Of a stretch of 64,000 nucleotides of DNA, positions 45,761-55,981 are shown piece by piece. Numbering within the stretch: the stretch's first letter is position 1; every line of letters begins with the position of its first letter. The translations under genes were made by a program, and so were the position numbers. The notes below the pieces were generated by a model that made no database searches, had not been told where the DNA came from, and worked only from the letters and a program-made list of their open reading frames with translations. This stretch comes from Serratia entomophila (GTDB lineage Bacteria > Pseudomonadota > Gammaproteobacteria > Enterobacterales > Enterobacteriaceae), in NCBI RefSeq assembly GCF_021462285.1, contig NZ_CP082787.1, forward strand, positions 2,976,001 through 3,040,000, read 5' to 3'.

Positions 45761-47107
45761 ATGAAAGATGCTCATAAGGTAGTCTGGACCGAGGGGATGT
45801 TTTTGCGCCCTCACCATTTCCAGCAGGCGGAGAATTATCTCGAAGGCTACATGCGTAACTGGGGCCAGGCTCACAGCGGTTGTTTCTGGGGCTTCCTCAA
45901 CCTGGATGTGGATCAGGCGCTGTTGCGCCAGGGCAAAATCGCGCTCAACGCCGCCAGCGGCATCATGCCGGACGGCACGCCGTTCCGCTTCTCCGGCGCG
46001 CAACAGGCGCCCGCGCCGCTTAGCATCGCCGAAAACAAAACCGGCGAAAACGTGGTGCTGGCCCTGCCGACCTACCGCGCCGGCCGCGAAGACGTGATAT
46101 TCCAGGATAGCCCGGATGCGCTGGCGCGCTATCTGGCTTTCGAACGCGAAGTCGACGATTTGAATGCGGTGTCGGTCGGCAGCGCGGCGCTGCAGTTCGG
46201 CCAGCTGCGGCTGCGGCTGATGCTGGAGAGCGAACTCAACGCCGAGTGGACGGCGCTCGGCGTCACCCGGGTGCTGGAAAAACGCGGCGACAACAGCCTG
46301 CGTCTCGATCAGGGGCAAATCCCGCCGATGCTGAACTGCCAGGGCAGCCAGGTGCTGAAGACCTTCATCAACGATTTGCAGGGCCTGTTGCAACAGCGCA
46401 GCCAGCAAATGAGCCAGCGCCTGCTGCAGCCGGGGCGCGGCGGCAGTTCGGAAATGGTCGACTTCATGCTGCTGCAGTTGATCAACCGCCACCTCGGCCA
46501 GGTGAGCCACGCTTACCATCTTGAACACCTGCACCCGGAACGGCTGTTCGCCGACTGGCTGCAGTTCGCCACCGAACTCGCCAGCTTCTCGGCGCAGCGC
46601 ACGCCGGAAGGCCGCCTGCCGGTGTATGACCACGACAACCTGGCGCTGTGCTTCGGCAAACTGATGCTGTTGCTGCGGCAGGGGCTGTCGGTGGTGCTGG
46701 AAGACAACGCCATTCAACTGACGCTGGTCGAACGTTCGCATGGCCTGAACGTCGCCACGGTGCAAGACACCAGCATGATGCGCGATTTCGGCTTTGTGCT
46801 GGCGGTGCGCGCCGACGTCGCCGCCGACGTGCTGCTGACCCACTTCCCGGCGCAAATGAAGATTGCGCCGGTGACGCGCATACGCGATCTGGTGCAGCTG
46901 CAGCTGCCGGGCATCGGCCTGCGCACCATGCCGGCGGCGCCACGGCAGATCCCCTACCACGCGGGTTACACCTATTTCGAACTGGAGAAAGGCGGCGATC
47001 TGTGGAAGCAGATGGAAAAATCCAGCGCCTTCGCTCTGCATCTGGCCGGTGAATTCCCGGGCCTGGACATGGAATTTTGGGCCATTCGCAGCCATACGGA
47101 TCGCTAA
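45761..47107 (+). CDS. tssK: TssK, T6SS baseplate adaptor
   Basis: 448 residues from the ATG at 45761 (AGG seven bases upstream; GTG 45755 and ATG 45758 are also in frame). The start KVVWTEGMFLRPHHFQQAEN is the TssK signature. It also has LPTYRAGREDVIFQDSPDAL, EDFMLLQLINRHLGQVSHAY-like DFMLLQLINRHLGQVSH and GLRTMPAAPRQIPYHAGYTY. TssK trimers join the baseplate to the TssLM membrane complex. Confidence 0.95.
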   Translation: MKDAHKVVWTEGMFLRPHHFQQAENYLEGYMRNWGQAHSGCFWGFLNLDVDQALLRQGKIALNAASGIMPDGTPFRFSGAQQAPAPLSIAENKTGENVVLALPTYRAGREDVIFQDSPDALARYLAFEREVDDLNAVSVGSAALQFGQLRLRLMLESELNAEWTALGVTRVLEKRGDNSLRLDQGQIPPMLNCQGSQVLKTFINDLQGLLQQRSQQMSQRLLQPGRGGSSEMVDFMLLQLINRHLGQVSHAYHLEHLHPERLFADWLQFATELASFSAQRTPEGRLPVYDHDNLALCFGKLMLLLRQGLSVVLEDNAIQLTLVERSHGLNVATVQDTSMMRDFGFVLAVRADVAADVLLTHFPAQMKIAPVTRIRDLVQLQLPGIGLRTMPAAPRQIPYHAGYTYFELEKGGDLWKQMEKSSAFALHLAGEFPGLDMEFWAIRSHTDR

Positions 47108-47110
47108 TTT

Positions 47111-48319
47111 ATGACTCAGGAAAATACGGACAATCCGCTGGTGGCAGCCGCCAACCCGCTGCTGAACGCCATTTCACAGATCCGGCAATCGGCGACCCAC
47201 GCCAACCCGGCGCAGCTGCGCCAGCAGCTGATCGACGAAGTGCGCCGGTTCGAAGTTCGCGGCCAGCGCGCCAGCCTGCCGTACGAGGTGATCATCGGCG
47301 CGCGTTACTGCCTGTGCACCGCGCTGGACGAAGCCGCCGCCCTCACGCCCTGGGGCAGCAACAGCGTCTGGTCCGGCAGCGGCCTGCTGGTGACCTTTCA
47401 CAACGAAACCTGGGGCGGTGAGAAGTTCTTCCAGCTGTTGGCCAAGCTGTCGCAAAGCCCGCGCGAGCATATCCAGCTGCTGGAGCTGATCAATTTCTGC
47501 CTGCTGCTGGGCTTTGAAGGCCGCTATCGGGTGATGGAAAACGGCCGCTCGCAGCTGGAAACCATGAAACAGCGCCTGCTGCAGCTGATCCGCTCGGTGC
47601 GCGGCGGGTATGCGCCGCCGCTGTCGCCGAATGCGCTGGATCTGCCGGTGCAGCAAAAACTGTGGCGGCCGCTGGTGCCGCTGTGGGCCTGCGTCGCGCT
47701 GACCGGCTTTGTGGCTTCGCTGCTGTTCATCGCCCTCAACTGGCGGCTGGGCGACGCCACCAGCCCGGTGCTGGCGGCCATTTACCAAACCAACCTGCCG
47801 CAGGTGGCCATCGGCAATCCGGCGCCGGCCGCACCGCCGACGCTGAGCCTGAAAAGTTTCCTGCGCAAGGAAATCGCCGAAGGCCTGGTGGTGGTGCGCG
47901 ACGAAGCGCAGCAGAGCGTGGTGATCCTGAAAGGCGACGGGCTGTTCGATTCCGCCGCCACTACGGTGCGCGCCAACTATATTCCGGTTATCGATCGCGT
48001 GGCCGCCGCCATGAACGGCGTCAGCGGCAAGATCCTGGTCACCGGCTACAGCGACAACCTGCCGATCCGCAGCGCGCGTTTCGCCTCCAACTGGGAGCTG
48101 TCGCTGGCGCGCGCCGAGGCGGTCGGCGCCCGGTTGCAAAAGCATCTCGATAACCCGCAGCGGGTGAAGGCGGAAGGCCGCGGTGAAAGCGACCCGGTGG
48201 CGCCGAACGATAACAAAGTGAACCGGGCGTTGAACCGCCGGGTAGAAATTACGCTGTTGGTGGCGCCGGAAAATACTCAGGCGGAAATCAACGGCTTGCC
48301 GCAAGGAAACGGAAAGTAA
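47111..48319 (+). CDS. tssL: TssL (DotU family) with C-terminal OmpA domain
   Basis: 402 codons. Residues 1-190 are the DotU-like cytoplasmic helical domain (YEVIIGARYCLCTALDEAAA, TWGGEKFFQLLAKLSQSP). A single membrane helix lies near 200-225. The C-terminal 150 residues are an OmpA-like peptidoglycan-binding domain (GKILVTGYSDNLPIRSARFA, NRALNRRVEITLLV). This is the extended TssL type that anchors itself to the wall. The stop overlaps the tssM start (TAATG). Confidence 0.96.
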   Translation: MTQENTDNPLVAAANPLLNAISQIRQSATHANPAQLRQQLIDEVRRFEVRGQRASLPYEVIIGARYCLCTALDEAAALTPWGSNSVWSGSGLLVTFHNETWGGEKFFQLLAKLSQSPREHIQLLELINFCLLLGFEGRYRVMENGRSQLETMKQRLLQLIRSVRGGYAPPLSPNALDLPVQQKLWRPLVPLWACVALTGFVASLLFIALNWRLGDATSPVLAAIYQTNLPQVAIGNPAPAAPPTLSLKSFLRKEIAEGLVVVRDEAQQSVVILKGDGLFDSAATTVRANYIPVIDRVAAAMNGVSGKILVTGYSDNLPIRSARFASNWELSLARAEAVGARLQKHLDNPQRVKAEGRGESDPVAPNDNKVNRALNRRVEITLLVAPENTQAEINGLPQGNGK

Positions 48320-51300
48320 TGCTCAGTACGTTATTCTCCATCATCACCAGCCGCCTGTTGTGGGGCTTCGCCGGCATCACCGCTCTGGCGTTCATCATCT
48401 GGATGATCGGCCCGCTGGTGGCTATCGGCGACTCTCGGCCGCTGGAGCCGGAACTCAACCGCCAGATAGCCATCGGCGTAATCTACCTGATTTGGATCCT
48501 GTGCCGCGTCATTCCCCGCCTCTACAGCGCCTGGTTTAACCGCCGGCTGTTGAGCAACCTGCGCGCCGCCGAAGAAGTGCCGGTGGAAAACGCCAAGGCC
48601 GCGCCCCAACAGGATGAGCAACTGGCCCAACGTTTTGACGAAGCGGCGCAGCTGTTGAAAAAGGCGCGTTTCGCGCCGGGCCAGGGCGGCGGCAAACATC
48701 GCTGGATGACGCACTTTAGCCGCCAGTACCTGTACCAGCTGCCCTGGTATGTGATCATCGGGGCGCCGGGCGCGGGCAAAACCACCGCGCTGGTCAACTC
48801 CGGCCTGCATTTCCCGCTGGCGGATCGCTTCGGCAAATCGGCCCTGCGCGGCGTTGGCGGCACCCGCAACTGCGACTGGTGGTTCACCAACGACGCCGTG
48901 CTGCTGGATACCGCCGGCCGTTACACCACCCAGGAGAGCCAGCGCGAAGCGGACGCCGATGAATGGAAAAGCTTCGTCAGCCTGCTGAAAAAATACCGCA
49001 CCCGCCAGCCGATCAACGGCGTGATGGTGACCGTCAGCGTCGCCGATTTGCTGAGCGACAGCGCCGAAGCCCGCGCGGCGCAGGCCAGCGCACTGCGCAA
49101 ACGCCTGATTGAGCTGCACGAGCAGCTGGGCATCCATTTCCCGGTTTACGTGCTGGTGACCAAAACCGACCTGCTCAACGGCTTTATGGCCTACTTCAAC
49201 GGCTTTGACAAAGCGCAGCGCGACCAGATTTGGGGATTCACCTTCCCTTATGAGCAGTCGCGCCAGGCGGATTTCAACCTGAACGCCACCTTTGAGCAAC
49301 AGTACGCCCTGCTGCAACAGCGCCTCGACGCCGCGCTGCCGGATACGCTGCTGGTTGAGCACGACGCCCGCCAGCGCGCCGAAAGCTACCTGTTCCCGCA
49401 GGAATTCGCCGCCCTGCGCCCGCTGCTGGGCCAGTATCTGGAACAGGTGTTCGCCACCTCCAGCTTTGAAACCCGCTTCACGCCACGCGGCATTTACTTC
49501 ACCAGCGGCACCCAGGAAGGCCTGCCGTTTGACCGGGTGATGGGCGAGCTGAACCGCTACCTGCAGCTGCCGAGCGCCGGCGATCCCCTGCAGGCCAACG
49601 CGGCCTGGGACAGCGTCAATCAACAGGCGCCGATCCCGGCGGCCAAGGGGCAAAGTTTCTTCCTGAAAGACACCCTGGAAACGGTGATTTTCCAGGAGGC
49701 CGGGCTGGCGGGCAGCAACCGCTGGTGGGAGTACCGCAACCGCGCCCTGCACTGGGCGGGCTATATCGCACTGGCCGTGGTGCTGGTGATTTTGGCGATC
49801 TTCTGGTTTACCAGCTACGGCAACAACAAAGGCTATCTGGCGGAGGTCGGTGCCAAGGTGCCCGGCGTGGAACGCCAGGGGCAGAGCCTGACCCAGTTGA
49901 GCAACGGCGATATGTTCTCCCTGTTGCCGTTCCTCAACAGCGTGCTGCACCTGCCGGACAGCCGAAACTTCTCGCTGGAGGATCCGCCATTTACCTATCG
50001 CATGGGCCTGTACCGCGGCGATCAGGTCAGCGACGCCAGCAACGCGCTGTACCAAAAAGCGCTGAAGGAACTGCTGCTGCCGCAGGTGGCGCAACAGATC
50101 GCCGCCACGCTGCGCAACGACAACCACGGCGATGCGGATTTCAGCTATGAAGCGCTGAAGGCGTACCAAATGCTGTACCTGCCGAAACAGTACGACGGCA
50201 AGTTTCTGCGCGCCTGGGTGATGCTCAACCTGCAGCGCAACCTGCCGCAGGGCAGTACGCAGAAACAGCTGCAGCAGATTGAGTGGCACCTGAGCCAGCT
50301 GCTCGACGCGCAGATCCAGGCGTCGCCTTATGCTAAAGACGACGCGCTGGTGGACCGGGCGCAGGCCGCCCTGAACCGCGCACCGCTGTCGCAGCGGGTA
50401 TATGGCCGCCTCAAGCGCCTGCTGCTTAAACAGACCGACATCAAACCGGTCAGCCTGGTCGATCTGGCCGGCCCGCAGACCGAACTGGCCTTTTCGCGCA
50501 AAAGCGGCAAGCCGGTGACCGACGGCGTGCCGGGCCTGTTCACCTCGCAAGGCTATTGGAAAGCCTTCAACGACAATATCGACCCGGTCACCGACACCCT
50601 GCGCAAGGAAGACGTGTGGGTGCTGAACAGCAAAACGCCGGATCTGAAGAACGCCGATCTGATCAAAACCATCCGCCAGCTGTACATGCAGGACTTTATC
50701 AGCGCCTGGGATGCGCTGCTGGGCGATATCCAGCTGGCCAACATCGGCAATCTGGGCCAGCGCATCAGCAGCGCGCGCCTGCTGTCCGGCAACCCGTCGC
50801 CGATGCGCAGCCTGCTGGTCAACGTCAGCAAGAATGTCACCCTGCGCGACGAAAAAAGCGATGCCGACAGCCGTTCGCTGTTGGACAAAACCGAAGAAAA
50901 GCTGAGCCAGAACGCCAACCGCACGCTGGAAACGCTGTTCACCACCCGGCCGGCCAACGCCGACGGCGACGTTTCCGCCCAACCGGAGCAGCTGGTGATG
51001 GCGCACTTCGCGCCGCTGCTGGAGTTGGCGCAAAGTCAGGGCGAAGGCAACAAGGCTATCCCGTTCGACAGCGTGCTGAAACAGGTGGACGAGCTGTACA
51101 GCTACCTGACGGCGGTTCAGGGCGCAGCCAATAGCGGCATGTCGGCGCCACCGAGCGACATAATCCCTCGCCTGCAGGCCGAATCCGGCCGCCTGCCGGT
51201 GCCGTTCAAACAGATGCTGCTGTCGCTGGCGATCGGTGCCAGCAGCGACACCCAGCGCAAAGAGATGGAGAACGTCAAGAAACGCATCAGCTTCGAGGTC

Positions 51301-51957
51301 GGCAGCTTTTGCCGCCAGGCGATAGCCGGGCGTTATCCGCTGGTCGCCCGGGCGCGTCAGGAAGTGACGCCGGACGATCTGGCGCGCATGTTCGCGCCTA
51401 ACAGCGGGTTGATGGACAGCTTCTTCCGCGACAATTTGCAGGGCAAAGTCGACACCACCCGCGCCAACTGGCGCTTTACCCCCGGGGTGGACGGCAAAAC
51501 GCTGCCGGGCGGCGAAGGCATCCTGCGCTCCTTCCAGCAGGCGCAGCGCATCCGCGACGCCTTCTTCGCCAACGGCACCGCGACGCCCTCCTACCGCGTC
51601 ACCGTGCGGCCGGTGCGGATGGATAACGACATCCTCAACCTGACGCTGGATATCGACGGGCAGCTGTTCAAATACAGCCACGGCCCGCAGGTTCCGCTGG
51701 TGGTGAGCTGGCCGGGCACCCGCAATACCAACCAGGTGCACCTGCAGCTGGCGCTGGCCAACGGCAGCACCGCCAGTCTGGTGACCAGCGGCCCCTGGGC
51801 GCTGAACCGCATGTTGGATATGGCGCAGTCGTCCGCCGGCAGCAGCAGCCTTGGCCGCCAGGCGACCTTTAATCTGGATGGCCATCGCGTCACGCTGGAA
51901 TTCACCCCCAACAGTATCCGCAATCCATTCCAGCTGCCGGCATTCTCCTGCCCGTAG
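48319..51957 (+). CDS. tssM: TssM (IcmF family), T6SS inner-membrane protein
   Basis: 1212 codons. Two N-terminal membrane helices (about 10-65) precede a cytoplasmic NTPase-like domain with intact Walker A GAPGAGKTT (near residue 155) and VLLDTAGRYT. A third helix lies near residue 480. The large periplasmic region follows, ending with the beta domain that contacts TssJ (GQLFKYSHGPQVPLVVSWPG). With TssJ and TssL it forms the trans-envelope channel. Confidence 0.97.
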   Translation: MLSTLFSIITSRLLWGFAGITALAFIIWMIGPLVAIGDSRPLEPELNRQIAIGVIYLIWILCRVIPRLYSAWFNRRLLSNLRAAEEVPVENAKAAPQQDEQLAQRFDEAAQLLKKARFAPGQGGGKHRWMTHFSRQYLYQLPWYVIIGAPGAGKTTALVNSGLHFPLADRFGKSALRGVGGTRNCDWWFTNDAVLLDTAGRYTTQESQREADADEWKSFVSLLKKYRTRQPINGVMVTVSVADLLSDSAEARAAQASALRKRLIELHEQLGIHFPVYVLVTKTDLLNGFMAYFNGFDKAQRDQIWGFTFPYEQSRQADFNLNATFEQQYALLQQRLDAALPDTLLVEHDARQRAESYLFPQEFAALRPLLGQYLEQVFATSSFETRFTPRGIYFTSGTQEGLPFDRVMGELNRYLQLPSAGDPLQANAAWDSVNQQAPIPAAKGQSFFLKDTLETVIFQEAGLAGSNRWWEYRNRALHWAGYIALAVVLVILAIFWFTSYGNNKGYLAEVGAKVPGVERQGQSLTQLSNGDMFSLLPFLNSVLHLPDSRNFSLEDPPFTYRMGLYRGDQVSDASNALYQKALKELLLPQVAQQIAATLRNDNHGDADFSYEALKAYQMLYLPKQYDGKFLRAWVMLNLQRNLPQGSTQKQLQQIEWHLSQLLDAQIQASPYAKDDALVDRAQAALNRAPLSQRVYGRLKRLLLKQTDIKPVSLVDLAGPQTELAFSRKSGKPVTDGVPGLFTSQGYWKAFNDNIDPVTDTLRKEDVWVLNSKTPDLKNADLIKTIRQLYMQDFISAWDALLGDIQLANIGNLGQRISSARLLSGNPSPMRSLLVNVSKNVTLRDEKSDADSRSLLDKTEEKLSQNANRTLETLFTTRPANADGDVSAQPEQLVMAHFAPLLELAQSQGEGNKAIPFDSVLKQVDELYSYLTAVQGAANSGMSAPPSDIIPRLQAESGRLPVPFKQMLLSLAIGASSDTQRKEMENVKKRISFEVGSFCRQAIAGRYPLVARARQEVTPDDLARMFAPNSGLMDSFFRDNLQGKVDTTRANWRFTPGVDGKTLPGGEGILRSFQQAQRIRDAFFANGTATPSYRVTVRPVRMDNDILNLTLDIDGQLFKYSHGPQVPLVVSWPGTRNTNQVHLQLALANGSTASLVTSGPWALNRMLDMAQSSAGSSSLGRQATFNLDGHRVTLEFTPNSIRNPFQLPAFSCP

Positions 51958-51975
51958 CCCCGAAAGGACAAGATA

Positions 51976-52695
51976 ATGAGCAACGACCTGAGCCCGACCG
52001 CGAGCATTGGCTGGTATGGCAAAATCCCTTCCGCCGGTGATTTTCTGCAGCGCCGCCTGCCCGACCTGGTGGTCAATAATTGGGCCCACTGGTTTCATAA
52101 CGGGTTGGTCAATCTGCAGCGCGATTCGGCTGGCCCGCATGGGCACCCGTTCAGCAACGCGCCGGTGTGGAACTTTGTCATCCCGGCCACGCTCGGCAGC
52201 CAATACGTGCAGATGGGCTGCCTGCTGCCGGCCCGCGACCGCGTCGGGCGCCACTACCCGATCTGCGCCCTGCGCCTGTTCAGCCAGGACGCCTGGCGCG
52301 GCCAACAGCTCAACATGGCGGCGGAATGGTACAACCAGCTCGGTTACCAGTTATTGAACGGCGTGCGCAACGGCTTTTCCGCCGAGCAGATCGATCGTGC
52401 GCTGCTGGCGATACCGGCGCTGCCCAGCCCGCCGGCGGAAGCCGACTCCGACATTTTGTCGATTATCGGTTTCCAGCATCCGGACGTGCCCGGCCTCGGC
52501 TGGCAGCAGGCCGCCGACTGTTTCGACCCGGCGCAGTACACCAGCTTCTGGTGGACCAATCAGGCCGACGGCCATCCGCTCTACACCCATGTGCACAGCG
52601 GCAACCTCACGGTGCAGCTGTTTTCGCTGCTGTTCGAACCCAATGGCTGGGCGCGCCCCGGCCGCGGCGGACAATATCCGCAAATGTTTGATTAA
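51976..52695 (+). CDS. tagF: TagF, T6SS post-translational repressor
   Basis: 239 codons. The N-terminal TagF block SIGWYGKIPSAGDFLQRRLP and FVIPATLGSQYVQMGCLLPA is characteristic; the C-terminal half ends WARPGRGGQYPQMFD. In Pseudomonas and Serratia TagF restrains T6SS firing in connection with the PpkA/PppA/Fha phosphorylation circuit, of which tagH and pppA are also in this window. It lies between tssM and tssA. Confidence 0.93.
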   Translation: MSNDLSPTASIGWYGKIPSAGDFLQRRLPDLVVNNWAHWFHNGLVNLQRDSAGPHGHPFSNAPVWNFVIPATLGSQYVQMGCLLPARDRVGRHYPICALRLFSQDAWRGQQLNMAAEWYNQLGYQLLNGVRNGFSAEQIDRALLAIPALPSPPAEADSDILSIIGFQHPDVPGLGWQQAADCFDPAQYTSFWWTNQADGHPLYTHVHSGNLTVQLFSLLFEPNGWARPGRGGQYPQMFD

Positions 52696-52718
52696 CCTGG
52701 TCTGTTAAAGGAAATCCT

Positions 52719-53744
52719 ATGGCTATCGACACCCTGTTGGCCCCGGTTGACGCGGCAAATCCCTGCGGCGACAACCTGGAATATGACGCCGACTTCCTGG
52801 CGATGGAGCAGGCCGCCACCGGCAAGGCCGAACAGCAGTTCGGCAGCACCATCATCCCGGCGGAAGCGCCGGACTGGATGCAGGTGGAGCGCCTCGCCAC
52901 CGCCCTGCTGACGCGCACCAAGGATCTGCGGGTCATGCTGTATCTCACCCGCGCCTGGACGCAGCTGCGGGGCCTGCAAGGCTATGCCGACGGCCTGATG
53001 CTGATCCACCAGGCGCTGGAGCGCTACTGGGATACGCTGTTGCCGCTGCTGGAATTCGACGGTGAGGCCGATCCGCTGTTCCGCATCAACGTGCTGGCCG
53101 ATCTCGGCGACAAGGCCGCGCTGGCCACCAGCGTGCGCGCCGCGCCGCTGCTGAAAGGCGCCGCCGGTGAAATTTCGCTGCGCGACGCCGGCGCGCTGCT
53201 CGACGGCAGCAAGCTCGAGTGCCCCAACTTCCCCGGCGGCCGGGCACGGCTGCAGGACGAGTTGGCGCAGGCCGATCGCCCTGAAGGCCAGTTGGTGATG
53301 CGCATCGACGCCGCGCTGAACGCCATTCGCGCGGTCGTCACCCGCCATCTGGGCGAAAGCGCGCTGCCGGAAATGCACGGCCTGACCAAAATTTTCACCC
53401 TGATCGCCCAATCATGCCAGAGCGCGCCATCGGCAGAGATAACCGGCCCCGAGCAGAGCGATACCGCCGCAGAACAGCCTGCAACCGCGCCAACCGCACC
53501 CGCCGCCGCGTTCGGCTGGCGCAGCGCGCAGATCCAATCGCGCGACGACGCTCAACTGATGCTCGACAAGGTTAAAAACTATTTTCGGCTGCATGAACCC
53601 AGCCACCCGGCGCCGCTGATGATCGATCGGGTACAGCGGCTGATCGCGCTGGACTTTATGCAAATCGTGCGTGATTTGGCGCCCGATGGCCTTAACCAAC
53701 TGGAGACCATTTTGGGTCGCCCCGACAACGAGGAGAACAGCTAG
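52719..53744 (+). CDS. tssA: TssA, T6SS sheath and tube priming protein
   Basis: 341 codons, the short TssA type. It starts with the ImpA_N domain (LLAPVDAANPCGDNLEYDAD, then EAPDWMQVERLATALLTRTK, AWTQLRGLQGYADGLMLIH). A proline/alanine linker is at about 245-270, followed by a helical C-terminal domain (FGWRSAQIQSRDDAQLMLDK). It caps or primes sheath and tube assembly at the baseplate. A 124-bp gap precedes tssB. Confidence 0.93.
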   Translation: MAIDTLLAPVDAANPCGDNLEYDADFLAMEQAATGKAEQQFGSTIIPAEAPDWMQVERLATALLTRTKDLRVMLYLTRAWTQLRGLQGYADGLMLIHQALERYWDTLLPLLEFDGEADPLFRINVLADLGDKAALATSVRAAPLLKGAAGEISLRDAGALLDGSKLECPNFPGGRARLQDELAQADRPEGQLVMRIDAALNAIRAVVTRHLGESALPEMHGLTKIFTLIAQSCQSAPSAEITGPEQSDTAAEQPATAPTAPAAAFGWRSAQIQSRDDAQLMLDKVKNYFRLHEPSHPAPLMIDRVQRLIALDFMQIVRDLAPDGLNQLETILGRPDNEENS

Positions 53745-53868
53745 CCGCCCACCCTTTTGTTCTCTTTGCGACACCGCAGAACCTGCTCACCTGCGCAGGC
53801 CAACATTTGAACCTGACTCTCCAAGCCGGATGAGGCGCGTTCCCAATCGCCATAAGATGGAGTAAATC

Positions 53869-54405
53869 ATGCCAAACTCGAAATCCCGCAGCGGGCAGAA
53901 ATTCATCGCCCGCAACCGCGCGCCGCGCGTACAGATTGAATACGATGTCGAAATTTATGGCGCAGAGCGCAAAATCCAGCTGCCGTTCGTAATGGGCGTG
54001 ATGGCGGATCTGGAAGGGAAAGCGGTCGATCCGCAGCCAAGCGTCGATGAGCGCAAGTTCCTGGAGATCGACATCGACAACTTCGACGAGCGCATGAAGT
54101 CGCTGAAACCGCGCGTCGCCTATCAGGTTGACAACACCCTGACCGGTGAAGGCAAGCTGAACATCGATCTGACCTTTGAAAGCATGGAAGACTTCTCCCC
54201 CGCCGCCATCGCCCGCAAGGTCGACGCGCTGGACAACCTGCTGGAGGCTCGCACCCAGCTTTCCAACCTGCTGTCCTATATGGACGGCAAAAACGGTGCC
54301 GAAGAGCTGATCTCCAGGATCCTGCAAAACCCGGCGCTGTTGCAATCCCTCACCGATGCGCCGAAACCGGCGGCAAAGGATGACAACCACGAGCGGGAGG
54401 ACTAA
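53869..54405 (+). CDS. tssB: TssB, T6SS contractile sheath small subunit
   Basis: 178 codons with a GGAG-type site before the ATG. Contains RNRAPRVQIEYDVEIYGAER, LPFVMGVMADLEGK, RKFLEIDIDNFDERMKSLKP, the family pattern. TssB and TssC assemble into the helical sheath whose contraction fires the Hcp tube. The stop is three bases before the tssC start. Confidence 0.97.
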   Translation: MPNSKSRSGQKFIARNRAPRVQIEYDVEIYGAERKIQLPFVMGVMADLEGKAVDPQPSVDERKFLEIDIDNFDERMKSLKPRVAYQVDNTLTGEGKLNIDLTFESMEDFSPAAIARKVDALDNLLEARTQLSNLLSYMDGKNGAEELISRILQNPALLQSLTDAPKPAAKDDNHERED

Positions 54406-54408
54406 TTG

Positions 54409-55914
54409 ATGAGCAACTCGCCTCAGCAACAAAAAGCGTTGCAGACCACCGAGACCTTCTCCAGCGATGAATTCAGCGCGCTGCTGAACAAAGAGTTTCG
54501 CCCCAAGACCGATCAGGCCAAGGAGGCGGTGGAAAACGCGGTGAAAACCCTGGCGCAGCAGGCGCTGGAAAATACCGTCACCGTATCTTCCGACGCCTAT
54601 CGCACCATCCAGGCGCTGATTGCCGAAATCGATGAAAAGCTGTCACAGCAGATTAACCAGATCATTCACCACGACGATTTCCAAAAGTTGGAAGGCGCCT
54701 GGCACGGCCTGCATTATCTGGTCAACAATTCCGAAACCGATGAAATGCTGAAGATTCGTTTCATGAGCATTTCCAAAAAAGAGCTGGGCCGCACGCTGAA
54801 GCGCCACAAGGGCGTGGGTTGGGACCAAAGCCCGATCTTCAAGAAGGTATACGAAGAAGAATACGGCCAGTTCGGCGGCGAACCCTTCGGCTGCCTGGTG
54901 GGCGATTACTACTTCGACCACAGCCCGCAGGACGTTGAGTTGCTGGGCGAGATGGCGAAAATCGGCGCCGCTTCCCACTGCCCGTTCATCGCCGGCACGG
55001 CGCCGAGCGTGATGCAGATGGAGTCCTGGCAGGAACTGTCTAACCCGCGCGATCTGACCAAGATCTTCCAGAACACCGAATACGCCGCCTGGCGCAGCCT
55101 GCGCGAATCGGAAGACGCCCGCTATCTGGGGCTGGTGATGCCGCGCTTCCTGGCGCGCCTGCCATACGGCATCCGCACCAATCCGGTGGACGAGTTTGAC
55201 TTCGAGGAAGAAACCGACGGCGCCACCCACGGCAACTACACCTGGACCAACGCCGCCTACGCCATGGCCGCCAACATCAACCGCTCGTTCAAAGAGTTTG
55301 GCTGGTGCACCGCGATCCGCGGGGTGGAATCCGGCGGTGCGGTGGAAAACCTGCCGTGCCATACCTTCCCGAGCGACGACGGCGGCGTGGACATGAAATG
55401 CCCGACCGAGATCGCCATCAGCGATCGCCGCGAAGCCGAGCTGGCCAAAAACGGCTTTATGCCGCTGGTGCATCGTAAAAACTCCGATTTCGCCGCCTTT
55501 ATCGGCGCGCAGTCGCTGCAGAAGCCGGCGGAATACTACGACGCCGACGCTTCCGCCAACGCCCAGCTTTCCGCTCGCCTGCCGTATCTGTTCGCCTGCT
55601 GCCGCTTCGCCCACTACCTGAAATGCATCGTGCGCGACAAAATTGGTTCCTTCCGCGAACGCGACGACATGGAGCGCTGGCTGAACGACTGGATCATGAA
55701 CTACGTGGATGGCGACCCGGCCAACTCCTCTCAGGAAACCAAGTCGCGTAAACCGCTGGCCGCGGCGGAAGTGCAGGTCGAAGAGATCGAAGACAACCCG
55801 GGCTACTACAGCGCCAAGTTCTTCCTGCGCCCGCACTACCAGCTGGAAGGACTGACCGTTTCCCTGCGCCTGGTCTCCAAGCTGCCTTCGCTGAAGCAGA
55901 ACGACGCGTCCTGA
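54409..55914 (+). CDS. tssC: TssC, T6SS contractile sheath large subunit
   Basis: 501 residues from the ATG at 54409; GGAGG lies eight bases upstream and the codon before is TTG. Family blocks are AWHGLHYLVNNSETDEMLKI, LVGDYYFDHSPQDVELL, NLPCHTFPSDDGGVDMKCPT and the C-terminal YYSAKFFLRPHYQLEGLTVS. It forms the outer and core layers of the sheath with TssB. Confidence 0.98.
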   Translation: MSNSPQQQKALQTTETFSSDEFSALLNKEFRPKTDQAKEAVENAVKTLAQQALENTVTVSSDAYRTIQALIAEIDEKLSQQINQIIHHDDFQKLEGAWHGLHYLVNNSETDEMLKIRFMSISKKELGRTLKRHKGVGWDQSPIFKKVYEEEYGQFGGEPFGCLVGDYYFDHSPQDVELLGEMAKIGAASHCPFIAGTAPSVMQMESWQELSNPRDLTKIFQNTEYAAWRSLRESEDARYLGLVMPRFLARLPYGIRTNPVDEFDFEEETDGATHGNYTWTNAAYAMAANINRSFKEFGWCTAIRGVESGGAVENLPCHTFPSDDGGVDMKCPTEIAISDRREAELAKNGFMPLVHRKNSDFAAFIGAQSLQKPAEYYDADASANAQLSARLPYLFACCRFAHYLKCIVRDKIGSFRERDDMERWLNDWIMNYVDGDPANSSQETKSRKPLAAAEVQVEEIEDNPGYYSAKFFLRPHYQLEGLTVSLRLVSKLPSLKQNDAS

Positions 55915-55981
55915 TGCGCTGAAAGTCAGGCTGCCGTATGGCGGCCTGACCGGCATCCGTCTTAATCGCAAGGAATGCATC

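Noticed and set aside
48331..52305. Very long open frame of over 1300 codons on the minus strand
   Set aside because: It lies exactly antisense to tssM and tagF, whose plus-strand proteins have clear motifs. It is a GC-rich shadow frame with alanine/arginine/glutamine-rich composition and no domain.
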